DNA from: Marisa cornuarietis
Taxonomy: Eukaryota; Mollusca; Gastropoda; Architaenioglossa; Ampullariidae
Length of the DNA stretch: 64,000 bases
Direction: 5' to 3'
NCBI GenBank assembly: GCA_004794655.1
Contig: SMMW01000540.1
Location: 888,501 to 952,500 of the forward strand
Shown: positions 48,958 to 60,041 of the stretch, in pieces
Numbering within the stretch: position 1 is the first letter of the stretch
How the letters are laid out: each line of letters opens with the position of its first letter
Translations under genes and position numbers: made by a program
Notes under the pieces: generated by a model
Told to the model about the DNA's origin: nothing
The model's database searches: none
The model's input: only the letters and a program-made list of their open reading frames with translations

Positions 48958-50690
48958 TTGTTAGTTAGTTCCTTCCTTGCTAGTCCTCGAGGAGCATAGG
49001 GCCGCAACAACACCTCGCCAGTGGACCCGGTTTTGGGCAGCCCCCCTCAGGTGGGCCCATGTGGTTCTGGCATCATTTGCCTCGCTCTCTACTGATCTTT
49101 TCCAGGTTTTCTTTGGCCTCCTAACTGTCCTCTTCCCCTGAGGGTTCCAGTCAAGTGCCTGCCTGGCAATGGCGTCAGCTGGTTTGCACAGGGTGTGTCC
49201 TATACAGCCCCACGCGCTTTTTGATGTCTTGACTAGTGGCATTGTGGTTAGTTCTTTCCTACAGGCTGCTATTGGAGATCTTTTCAGGCCATCTTATTCC
49301 CAAAATATGGCGAAGGCATCGGTTGGTAAAGGTCTGGAGCGTGTTGTTGCTGGTATTTGTCACTCTCCAGGTTTCGGAGCCATACAGTAGGAATGCCTTC
49401 ACATTGGTGTTGAAGATGCGGGTCTTACTGCGGAGGGATAATGCTCGGGAGTTCCAGATGAGGCATAGGCTGTCGAAAGCATGCCTGGCCTTCTGATGTC
49501 GTGAAGCGGTCTATTTCTAGAATGTTCTCTCTTTGAAACTGGATTGGAAGATCCTGCTTGTTGTTGATTTTCATCACTTTAGTGTTCTCTCTGTTGATCT
49601 TTAAGCCGGTCATTTCTGCTTCCTCTGATAGCTGACTCAGTTTGGTTTGTGCATGCTGCTGCCGATGAGATAGAAGACTAATGTTATCTGCAAAGTCCAG
49701 GTCCTCTAGCTGTTTGGTGAAGGTCTACTGGATACCGATGTTGTTGTCTTGGGTTGTGATAATATGCAACCCTGTCTTACGCCAGTCTTCATTACAAAAG
49801 GTTTAGTGAGTTTTCCTTTATGGATAACTTGGCAGGATGAGTCTGGATACAATCCCTGGATGATATTTATGAATTTAGGCGGAATACCATAGTGGTTCAT
49901 CAGCCTCCAGATGACTTCCCTGTCTACACTGTCGAAGGCCTTCTCAAAATCCACAAAAGTTATATAAAGGGAGGACTGTCATTCGATAGACTGCTCAATG
50001 ATGATACGGAGGGTTGCAATGTGGTCAGTGCATGACTTATCCTGGTGAAACCCTACTTGTTCTGGTCTCAGTCTCTTTTCTAGTGCCTTCTTCAGTCTCT
50101 AGTATAATCCTTGTCAGGACTTTGCTGGGGATGAACAGCAGCATGATTCCCCGTCAGTTGTTGCATTGGGAGAGGTCTCTTTTCTTTGGTAACGTGACCA
50201 GGTGGCCTATTTTCCAGTCTGCTGGGACTAGCTCTTGTTCTTCCCAGATCTTGTGTAGGAGGGGCTGTAAAATTGTTGCTGTCGTTTATAGGTCTGCCTT
50301 TAGTGCTTTTGGGGGTATGCTGTCGGGACTGCTGCTTTGCCATTTTTATGGTTTTGATAGCTTTGATGATTTCTGTCGTAGTGGGAAGGCTGGTGTTGAT
50401 ATGAATTTGTTCAGATGCTGGTGGCATGGCAGCTGAGGATGGGGGATGAGGTCGATTCAGCATGTCTTCGAAGTGCTCCGTCCAGCGGTCTCTTTGTCCT
50501 GCATCGCTTGTTATGGTCTTCCCATCTTTTTCTTTCACCGGCTTGTTTGGGGTTTACGCTCCTGCCTGACAGAGTTCGTGTTATGCCGTATAATCTCTTC
50601 ATGTTTCCCTGTATGGCTGGTGTCTCTGCTTCCTCTGTCAGTTCATGGATGAAGCGTCTCTCATCCTCCCTGACAGACCTCTTGACTTGT
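48958..50690 (-). mobile_element. APE-type LINE, 5'-truncated (family 1, copy 2)
   Basis: Minus strand from 50690: linker (IKRLYGITRTLSGRSVNPKQ), DAGQRDRWTEHFEDMLNRP, a broken RT fingers region, MDFEKAFDSVDREVIWRLMN, GIPPKFINIIQGLY, MKTGVRQGCILSQ, and then LEDLDFADNISLLSH at about 49650-49710. The usual FADD catalytic pair reads FADN here, so a catalytic Asp is lost. MTGLKINRENTKVMKINNKQ follows, then the C-terminus IGHTLCKPADAIARQALDW, NPQGKRTVRRPKKTWKRSVE and a stop at about 48961. The endonuclease is missing and the frame is broken several times. It keeps the 620 bp deleted from copy 1. Confidence 0.9.
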
Positions 50691-51135
50691 ACTACTAGTA
50701 GTTCCAGAAAATGTGCAGAAACCTTTGAGAGACATGACCTTAAATGCTGCTGATGTCAGTAGAAAGGACCGTTAAAAAGCTGCGACAGAGGCACTAGTAC
50801 TACGTGTACCAAGCCGATTAGCTTCATTAACATATTAAGTAAGAGCACGCTTTGCACTGCAGGCAACCGCAATGAGACAGAAATGTCAAAGCTGCACAGA
50901 GACACCGAAGAATTAAACTACTGTCCGTGAAGCTGTCATTGCAGATGGTTTATACAGCTGTACTTAAAGATCCTGAATTCTTCCTTTATTATGTTGATGG
51001 GGTGTGAGTAGTATTTATTTTAGTATACAAATTATATCTACATACATTTTGAACTAGTTTTGTGTTGCAATGTACTTCGAGCACTAGCATGCGATTGAGT
51101 CGAAAGTGGGCAGAAAGAGTTGAAGGGGATCCCTA

Positions 51136-51172
51136 GAGCTTTAGCTGCTGACAGGCGGTAAAGAGACACCTT
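51136..51172 (+). repeat. SINE 3'-tail fragment
   Basis: TTTAGCTGCTGACAGGCGGTAAAGAGACACC resembles the 3' end of the SINE at 35865-36042 (TTAGCTGCTGACTCGGCGTAAAACACC). Only the tail is present; it lies just left of the SINE at 51223. Confidence 0.45.
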
Positions 51173-51222
51173 ATCAACCTACAGACACTGTGTGAGGTAA
51201 TGTTAACACTCGTCCTCCCGTC

Positions 51223-51469
51223 CCGGTTGGTTTGTTAAGTAGGAAAGTGCTTCCACCTTGAGGTGATTCCGCACTTTTGGAAGGGGGGGGGGCATGGAGA
51301 GAGGGACCTGAGTACCCAGAGAAACTCCCCGACCGGCGAAAACCAGTCTTGCGGACAGGTGTCATATACAGTGTCCCGAGATGAGATCTGAACCCTGAGT
51401 TTCTCACTGCAATGGTGACAAGCGAATTTTTTTTAACTACTACACTAATGGGCGCCCCCACCCCCCAAA
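51223..51469 (-). mobile_element. tRNA-derived SINE with perfect 10-bp target-site duplication
   Basis: Sister copy of 26754-26964: minus head GGGCGCCCATTAGTGTAGTA, CTTGTCACCATTGCAGTGAG, B box GGTTCAGATCT, body with CTCTGGGTACTCAGGTCCC and GCACTTTCCTACTTAACAAA, and a CCAACC tail. TCCTCCCGTC flanks it at 51213-51222 and 51470-51479. The insert therefore includes a short C/G-rich stretch before the tRNA-like head. Confidence 0.85.
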
Positions 51470-51857
51470 TCCTCCCGTCTGAGCTCTGCCCTTCTGTACC
51501 CTCGCAGGTCTAAACTTTGCGCGAGGCTCCTGTACGACCGCAGAGATGTGGAGCAAGAACCCAGTCACCGCCGAGGCCGCTTTTTCGCGATGCGCCAGCA
51601 GGTCTGCCGATGTGGTTCGAGCGCCAAAACCTAAACCAACAACAAACGCCGGCCTTGCGACCTCCCCTCCACACCAAACGGTGATCAAATCGTTAGAAGA
51701 ATGTCTGGATGATCACAAGCCAGAAACTGCAGTTAAGTGTTGAAACACATGAATGTTCGGCACTGATGTCAAGTCTATCACAGGGAGGACTTGTAAAAAT
51801 GAAGAAACTGTGAGGGCGTTAGGCAGAGAAGACTAACGGCGATGAGCATTGATATCA

Positions 51858-52035
51858 GGAGAGGAAAAACAAAAAGCCACAGACAAGTAAACAGTCCAGA
51901 ACAATGCCGATGGCCTTTGTCACTACAACAGGCACAAAAAGTACAACAAATCCAAGAAGAAAAAGAAAATACGGAGAGCTGGTCCCCTCAAGCTTGTTCG
52001 GCGAAGGGACATTACCTTCACCGATACTAGTCTCA
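51858..52035 (-). repeat. Dispersed repeat R, 5' part
   Basis: On minus: ATGTCCCTTCGCCGAACAAG, CTTGAGGGGACCAGCTCTCC, TTCTTCTTGGATTTGTTGTA, then GGCATTGTTCTGGACTGTTT. It is closely similar to 46010-46200 and begins like the copy at 31880-32135. Confidence 0.7.
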
Positions 52036-54107
52036 TGTATGAGTGCAGAAGGATCAAAAGAGAGAGTGGAGAAAGACATTACATCACATTGTTTTCATTG
52101 GCCCATAAGAAGGTGTTGCTACAGATACTCACACAGAAGACAGTTTGAAAGGTTCAGCAGACGTCCTTACAGAGGACACCGCAAAAGAAGTCTTATTATT
52201 TATAAAAGTATCACGGAGAGTGGCCTGACTGGGGCGGCCTGCCTGTGGTATGAAAAGAAACTGTTGTCAATGGTCAAGACACGATCAGTCGTCAAGAGTG
52301 GTGACACGATTATTTGCAAAAGGAGAGTCATTTTCTAAAGGTCGGGACACCATCATTTGTCAAAATTCGTGACATGATAATTTTCCAAAACGACATGTCA
52401 TAGTCAGTTGTCAAAAGTCGTTACACGGTCATATATCGTGGCACCGTGGACTAAAAAGAATTGTTAGAATTTGTTTTAAAAATCTATTAGCACAAGATAA
52501 TAGGTCCAATTATTTTGTGAAAAGAAGTTAAAACAAAAATTAAAGATCAGAAAAGAGGAGGAGGCAGAAAGGATAAAGTAAGGCGTGCAGCATGTTTTAC
52601 ATGTAACACTTACAACATCAAGTCGGTATCAACACTTCAAAGGAGTCTGCTAATAACGGTAACCCTGAATTGAGCGGAGAATATAAACAAACACGACTGG
52701 CAAACGCTGGGTCTGAACTGGGCAGACGATACGAGCAAAGAAGTAGCAGCACCAAGCAAAGATCTTCTCCTGGAAACACGAGGCAGATTTTTCTCTTCAA
52801 ACTACAAGAGGGGTACAGCACTCGAGGTGCGTATTGCTTTCCTTGACATTTTCTTGGCTCCTCCTCCTCCTCCTCCTGGTCCCTCGTGTGCTCTGACCTT
52901 CACTTCCCATGAATTCTTCTCGTCCAGCAAGAAGGGAAACAGCAACTGAAAGATGTGCCAGAGGTGCGGTAGAGAATAGCTGATAATATCGACGAGAGAC
53001 GAATTTCAAAGGTTAAATGATTGTTAAAAAAACAGGATTTTTTCATAGATTGCGTGGGATTTCCACAAGTGCTAAGAAATGTGTTTGCTGGTGGGCGTGA
53101 AATGGAGATACATTTTGATGCAGGTTCAAAGAAGAAGACAAATTCCAGCGAATGCCGAACTGACCGAAGGAAGATATTCGACTATAAGAGCCTCTAACTC
53201 ACTCAAAGTCTTATATATATTATATATATTTATATGTATATTGTGTGTGTGGTGCTTGTGACACGGGTAACATGTGTCAAGTATTTTCTTTTGTGTTTCT
53301 CACACATGAGTACCTCGTTCTTGCGTAAATCCCAACAAAGCTGATCAACTTTCCAAGTTATTTTCCAAACTCTGCGCCTTTTTTTTTTTGCCTCACAAAG
53401 AAGGTTTATCGCCCAAACAGCTTTCATTCCGAACAAAATTGTTCTTGGTGAGCACAGGGCTTGATGATCGTAGTGGCGTCTGTGAAGATGTTTCACAAGC
53501 TCCTGATGATACCCAGCATTCAGCTGCAGCCAACCACAGCAAACACAATCCACAGCAATCACCCAGGTGACTGTTCGCCAGTCGCAGACCACAAGTCTGT
53601 CTGGAGGAGAAAGCTAATGAGCATGGCTCAACTTTTTGGAGTTTTGTTTTGCTTTGGTTTATCGTTTTTCTATTTTTTTTACCTTCTAAGCACTAGTGAA
53701 GCCGTTTAAAGATACCATCTACCTCAAAGTAAGCTAATACAGGTAACTAACTTTTTCGTGCCGTGTGCCTAAGTATGCAGGTAGATGTTTCTCACAGACT
53801 TTTCCAGAAGTTAAAACAAGAGACAAATGGCGAGAGTTTTTAATAATGTACTTTGACAAGCAATAGAAAGAGAGGAATTCTAACCTTTTGCATATGATTA
53901 ATGTCTTTGTTAAATTATTATTAACAATGTTAGTGTAGTAAATAGCGTTATATTGCATTTATTATTATTATTATTGAATAACGTTATCAGTATAATAAAT
54001 AGAAATATTTTACATTATTTGTAGCAAACGTAGCGATGTATAAACACGGTAATATTTGCGTATAAAAACGGTAGTATAGTGTAGCACAAAAGTAGAATAT
54101 AAATGCT
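52036..54107. other. Non-coding stretch with degenerate repeats
   Basis: Between 52260 and 52440 a GTCAAxxGTxGTGACACGATxATTTxxAAAA-type unit of about 35-45 bp is repeated several times in decayed form. A CTCCTC run lies at 52858-52878 and a TATATAT tract at 53213-53240. No gene recognised. Confidence 0.4.
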
Positions 54108-55406
54108 GTTTATTAGTGTAATAATTAGCAATATATATTAATGATGTTATTAGCTGCACACTAATAATGTTATTAGTGTAATAATTAGCAAGATATATTA
54201 AAGACGTTACTAGCGGCATACTAATGTTATTAGTGTAGTAATTAGCAGTATATATTAATGACGTTATTAGCTGCACACTAATAATGTTATTAGTGTAGTA
54301 ATTAACAATATATATTAATGACGTTACTAGCGGCACACTAATAATGTTATTAGTGTAGTAATTAGCAATATATATTAATGACGTTACTAGCGGCATACTA
54401 ATAATGTTATTAGTGTAGTAATTAGCAATATATATTAATGACGTTACTAGCGGCACACTAATAATGTTATTAGTGTAGTAATTAGCAATATATATTAATG
54501 ACGTTATTAGCTGCACACTAATAATGTTATTAGTGTAGTAATTAGCAATATATATTAAAGACGTTACTAGCGGCACACTAATAATGTTATTAGTGTAGTA
54601 ATTAGCAATATATATTAATGACGTTATTAGCGGCACACTAATAATGTTATTAGTGTAGTAATTAGCAATATATATTAATGACGTTACTAGCGGCACACTA
54701 ATAATGTTATTAGTGTAGTAATTAGCAATATATATTAATGACGTTATTAGCTGCACACTAATAATGTTATTAGTGTAGTAATTAGCAATATATTAATGAC
54801 GTTACTAGCGGCATACTAATAATGTTATTAGTGTAGTAATTAGCAATATATATTAATGACGTTACTAGCGGCATACTAATAATGTTATTAGTGTAGTAAT
54901 TAGCAATATATTAATGACGTTACTAGCGGCATACTAATAATGTTATTAGTGTAGTAATTAGCAATATATTAATGACGTTACTAGCGGCACACTAATAATG
55001 TTATTAGTGTAGTAATTAGCAATATATTAATGACGTTACTAGCGGCACACTAATAATGTTATTAGTGTAGTAATTAGCAATATATTAATGACGTTACTAG
55101 CGGCACACTAATAATGTTATTAGTGTAGTAATTAGCAATATATTAATGACGTTACTAGCGGCACACTAATAATGTTATTAGTGTAGTAATTAGCAATATA
55201 TATTAATGACGTTACTAGCGGCATACTAATAATGTAATTAGTGTAGTAATTAGCAATATGAATAAATGAAGTTATTAGCGGCATACTAATAATGCTATTA
55301 GTGTAGTAATTAGCAATATATTAATGACGTTACTAGCAGCATACTAATGATGTTATTAGTGTAGTAATTAGCAATATAAATTAATGACGTTATTAGCGGC
55401 ATACTA
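54108..55406. repeat. 60-bp (later 58-bp) AT-rich minisatellite array, about 22 copies
   Basis: The unit contains ATTAGCAATATATATTAATG, ACGTTACTAGCGGCACACTA and ATAATGTTATTAGTGTAGTA. From about 54780 most copies lose one TA and are 58 bp long. Each unit holds the perfect palindrome ACTAATAATGTTATTAGT (8-bp arms). Because 60 is a multiple of three, a 248-codon frame stays open on minus through the 60-bp part and reads a 20-residue repeat; it closes where the 58-bp units begin. I read this as a by-product of the array. Confidence 0.95.
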
Positions 55407-56896
55407 AATACATATTACATTATTAGTATACTGTTTAGCAGGATATGAATAGCGTTAATAAATTAGTATTTAGTGGTATCTGACTAACGCCATTAGCCTG
55501 TCTATATGTCCACTAACTGGTTTATTTCAGGTAGACAGCGGGGTAATCACTAACAAAACATTACAGTCTCGGCGTGCAAGACAAATGTAAACATTGACAA
55601 ACAATTTCCTATTATTAGACAGTCATTACACTCCTAGTACCCAGCCGAAGAAAAGCACAGAGCGAATATGGTTTTCTCTGTTTGATGTTTTTTAAACACT
55701 GAATTTTTTTGTGGGGAGAGGGGAAGAAACATCAAGGTTCAGGTGATGTCTATACCCCCCACCCCCACCTCTTTCTTTCTAACGACATCCACCTTCCTTC
55801 TCCCTCTCTCCTCCCTCCCCCCCCCCCCACCAAATTCACTCCTGTCTTCTCTCCACCCTCTCTCTTCTCTCAGCCCTCTCTTTTCCATGCAACTAATGAC
55901 GGGCGATAACAACTTTCTGTGCCTCATAAATAAGGGAGATGATTACACGTTCAAGACAAATATTCTAAAAGCGCCGAGATGATATCACAACGGCTGTATA
56001 TCTGTTGAAGCTTTGGTCCAAAAAAAGAGATGCAAAGCACAGACCGAGCTCCCTGTATCTTGGCACCAGAATAAAAGCTGTGAGCTAAAAGCTGGAATAC
56101 CCAACGGTTTGTGGAAATAATGCATTGCACACAAGACTGCAGTCTGCTTTTTCTTTCTCTTTTTCTTTCTTATTTGTTTAATAGGCTAGGGAAAACAATT
56201 CTTATCGCTAAACACACCCACAAGATAATGAGCCTGTGCATAACTCTACCATTTGCTAAGAATATTTCTAATTTTATTCCTCAAGTTGAATTTGAGGTAG
56301 CGAGGTGGGGTGCGGAGAATGCAATTTAAGAAGAAAACGAAACTAAGGGCGTCACAATAGCCCTACAGAAGTTTCTGGCACAAGATAGAAGTCTTTGCTT
56401 TATATCTGACGAAAGCCTGCGGCTAACAGATAATCACAGCAGGTCGGGGCTTGAGAAAGCATGGGAATGGCGCAGGTTGCGAGACTCACCTTGCTGAATG
56501 GGGTGGCGTGCATGTCAGGGGCTTACAATGTGGTAGGACGTTCTTAACTAAGTGTACTTATCATCCTGAGCTAAGACTGGTGTTAACAAAACCAAACACT
56601 CGCATATCTGGATAGCAGGCGGATAAACTGGATAAACACATTTTCTGCCAAACTGAGGTCGGAAGGCAGAACCACGGACGTGTAGACAAGCTTGAGGTAG
56701 AACTGGTGCGGAAGCCAGTAAGTCATCTTTGACAAACGCCACACAATATTGTAGATAGAACTTAGTATTATATTCATTATATGTGCTGGTCATGTACTCA
56801 ACATCTCGTAATACAGTTTATACAGCTTGTAATTAAAATATCTCTTCCTTCGGATAATATTCAGACGGGACTACTACGCTTATACTCTTACTGTTT
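55407..56896. other. Non-coding stretch with a C-rich/pyrimidine tract
   Basis: 55757-55880 is a nearly pure pyrimidine tract (CCCCCC, CTCTCC) on plus. The rest is unremarkable; short open frames only. Confidence 0.4.
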
Positions 56897-57480
56897 TCCT
56901 ATTATTATTATTATTATTAATGAAGACTTGTAAAGCGCATTTCTCCACACACAATAGAGCTCAGGGGCTAGTTGCACAACACGTTTCTAAACCTTAAAAC
57001 TGTTCTAAAGAAGCAAAATCTCTTCTTAGCCATTTTGATGCATTGCACAAAAACACAAAAAATTGTACTGACCGGACGGAAAGTCAGACTTAATTTTATC
57101 TTACTTAAAGCAGTTTTAGTTTTAAAAATTCTAAAATTGTGGTGTGCACTTTAAACTAATTATCTAAATAGAGTTAAGAACTAAAAGTGTTTAAAATTAG
57201 AAATTTGTTGTGCAAGTGGCCCCTCGTTTTTAAACCTTAAAGCTGTTCTAAAGAAGCAAAATCTCTTCTTCGCCATTTTGATGCATTACAGAAAAACATA
57301 CAAAAAAATTGTACTGACAGGACGGAAAGTCAGACTTAATTTTATCTTACTTAAAGCAGTTTTAGGTTTTACAATTCTAAAAATGTGGTGTGCACTTTAA
57401 ACTAATTATCGAAATAGAGTTAAGGTCTAAAAGTGTTTAAAATTAGAAATGTGTCGTGCAACTGGCCCCAGTGCGCTTAA
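56897..57480 (+). repeat. TATAGCGC dispersed repeat interrupted by a MITE
   Basis: The left half (ATT)n, TTGTAAAGCGC, ACACAATAGAGCTCA ends at 56963 and the right half AGTGCGCTTAAAC resumes at 57470. In the other copies (20062, 29652, 39266) the CTCA and GCGC parts are directly joined, so the 506 bp between them is a later insertion. Confidence 0.65.
56964..57469. mobile_element. MITE with GGGGCCAGTTGCAC termini, partly duplicated in tandem
   Basis: The left end is GGGGCTAGTTGCACAACACG then TTTCTAA. The right end, read inverted, is GGGGCCAGTTGCACGACACA then TTTCTAA, a good terminal inverted repeat of about 27 bp. A second right terminus (AATTTGTTGTGCAAGTGGCCCC) lies internally at 57202-57223. 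The body (CTGTTCTAAAGAAGCAAAAT ... AAACTAATTATC) occurs twice, 243 bp apart. The structure is terminus-body-terminus-body-terminus. There is no coding capacity. Confidence 0.8.
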
Positions 57481-58200
57481 ACATGAAGCACTGAAGGTGA
57501 CAATATTTGTCAATTATGATCAAGATTATGATACACAAGACAATGCCCACCAAGAGACATTTGTTATCTCGTCTTCTCGCTGCTGTCGAGGTCTTGACTC
57601 GCTCTGCCAGACAAATTCCAAGCTTCACACTTTAACTGATTCAGCGCATGAAGAAGTTTCTTGTTTCTTGTTGTCCCGGGAATTTGGGTGGCGTGGATGT
57701 TTCCATTAATCACCTGCTTCCAGTGCTCCATGAAAAAAGCTGGCGGTGAACAATGTTCCAAATCACCTAATAAAATGTTTGTAGGGTAGCCCGGGTGAAG
57801 GTTTGGGTGGTGCGAAGAGGTGTGCATCAAGGTGATGTGCAGGTGCTAAAGCTATAGGCACGTGCGACTGATGTGTTAAGATGTTTCCTTGTCCTGTTGT
57901 CGATGCGGGTGTCTATTGATGTGGGGCGGTACTGGTGTGGACCTGTCTACGACACACCCTGTAGTCCTGACTTTCCATCATCTCGTTACCCGTGACTTTG
58001 TAGCTGCCATTGTGAAAGAAGCCGGTTACATACAAATACCTGCTCCTAACCCTTGACCTTTCAGTCTTGAGGCAGAAAATACCAAGTTGCGCAACCGCAG
58101 TCAGTTTATCAGCTGATGGATTCCAGCTACAGTCTTCTTACCTCCACGGCTCTGCAGACTCTGCCTCTGTCCAAGAAATGATGTTCAGTATCTACAGGTG
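57481..58200. other. Non-coding stretch, nothing recognised
   Basis: Overlapping short open frames on both strands without domains; no repeat family recognised. Confidence 0.35.
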
Positions 58201-59150
58201 TAGTGACGTGACTATGTGTTCTGTATCTTAAGTGACGCGATCAGGGACTCAGTCTATCATGGTGACGTGATTAGGTGTTCAGTGTCTTAAGTGACGTGAT
58301 CAGGGAACTCATGGTGACGTGATTAGGTGTTCAGTGTCTTAAGTGACGTGATCAGGGAACTCATGGTGACGTGATTAGGTGTTCTGTATCTTAAGTGACG
58401 TGATCAGGGAACTCATGGTGACGTGATTAGGTGTTCTGTATCTTAAGTGACGTGATCAGGGAACTCATGGTTACGTGATTAGGTTTTTAGTATCTTAAAG
58501 GAAGTGATCAGGGAACTCATGGTGACGTGATTAGGTGTTCTGTATCTTAAGTGACGTGATCAGGGAACTCATGATGACGTGATTAGGTTTTTAGTATCTT
58601 AAGGGAAGTGATCAGGGAACTCATGGTGACGTGATTAGGTGTTCTGTATCTTAAGTAACGTGATCAGGGAACTCATGGTGACGTGATTAGGTGTTCTGTA
58701 TCTTAAGGGAAGTGATCAGGGAACTCATGGTGACGTGATTAGGTGTTCTGTATCTTAAGTAACGCGATCAGGGGCTCAATCTGTCATGGTTACGTGATTA
58801 GGTTTTCAGTATCTTAAGTGACGTGATCAAAGACTCATGGGGAGCTGAGTATGTGTTTGGTATATGTCTAAGTGACATCATCAGGGACTGTTGAAGCTTT
58901 GGACTCTATCTATCATGGTGATCTGATTATGTGTTTGGTATATATCGAAGTGACGATCAGGGGCTCAATCTATATTGGTGACGTGATAATGTGTTTAGTA
59001 CATAGGAGTGACGTGATCAGGGACTCAATCTATCATAGTGACGTGATTACGCGTTTAGTATATCAAAGTGACGTGATCAGGGACTCAATATATCATAGTG
59101 ACCTCATTATGTGTTCGGTATATGGAAGTGACATGATCATAATGTTTAGT
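58201..59150. repeat. 52-bp minisatellite array with degenerate right part
   Basis: The unit is GTGACGTGATTAGGTGTTCT, GTATCTTAAGTGACGTGATC and AGGGAACTCATG (52 bp). Copies are clear to about 58740; then longer and more divergent units appear (with ACTCAATCTATCATAGTGAC) up to about 59150. TGACGTGA occurs once or twice per unit. An open frame on plus at 58872-59162 is repeat-driven. Confidence 0.9.
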
Positions 59151-60041
59151 ATCTCGAGGTAGCCTGATAACCCAGTCAAAGTGACGTGACCATTTGTTTG
59201 GCGGCATAGATGCCCGGTACACTCTGATGGATGAGCAGTTAACTGGATGTCCGGCTTCAACAGACGCTGCCACACTGTACGATGTATAGTATTGATGTCT
59301 CAAGATCATTTCTACAGCCCCGGATGTCTGAGCCCCTGAGTCGTGCTGGAAACTTCGTACTAATCGTACCGCTAGTCAGTCTTCTTGTCTACATCGGGTC
59401 ACAAGGCCCACATGCTTCACTTCGCCCTGCGCGCTAGAAATACCTCCATTTCAACATCAGTCGTTTATCAAAGCGGGGGCCATATTACAGATTCATCTGG
59501 TTGTGTGGACAGAGTCAACAGCACGCATCATTTCAGATTGCATGAACGGTCTTGTCTTATTTCCAGACACATACATGCCCGCAAGATCCATTCACTCTGC
59601 GAAGATTATGAAGATTTTTCAGATTCAAGTTCGTGTAGCCTCCTGCCTGGCTAAGAAAAAAAAATGTTTAAACCCTCTTAAAACTCGGTCACTGAGAGCA
59701 AACATACGTACAAAAATTCCTGCATTGGGAGGAAATGAAAACTGACTTGTGTACATCATCATTAAAAGTCTTCCTACTGTGACCTGGGTGAGGACGAGTT
59801 CAGGTGTCTGCACACCCAGGTGTGCTGCTAAACTCAACACATAAGTGTACCTACAACTATCCTCCTCTCTGTTAAAGTATATACCTGCTTCTTGGACCAC
59901 ATCGGCGTCGACTACAGCAGCCCAGTGAGATACAAATCACGTGTAGCCTATAGGGGGCAAGGGGGGGCTGTGAACATCAGTGGTTATCAGTCTGTAGGGG
60001 ATCTGATCTCACTTCGTCCCCTTTACGTTCTCTAATAAATC
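59151..60041. other. Non-coding stretch, nothing recognised
   Basis: Unique-looking sequence between two minisatellites. No gene, RNA or repeat family identified. Confidence 0.35.

Noticed and set aside
54010..54756. 248-codon minus-strand open frame with a 20-residue repeat
   Set aside because: It lies entirely in the 60-bp array and ends exactly where unit length changes to 58 bp; no start context, domain or splice signals support a gene.
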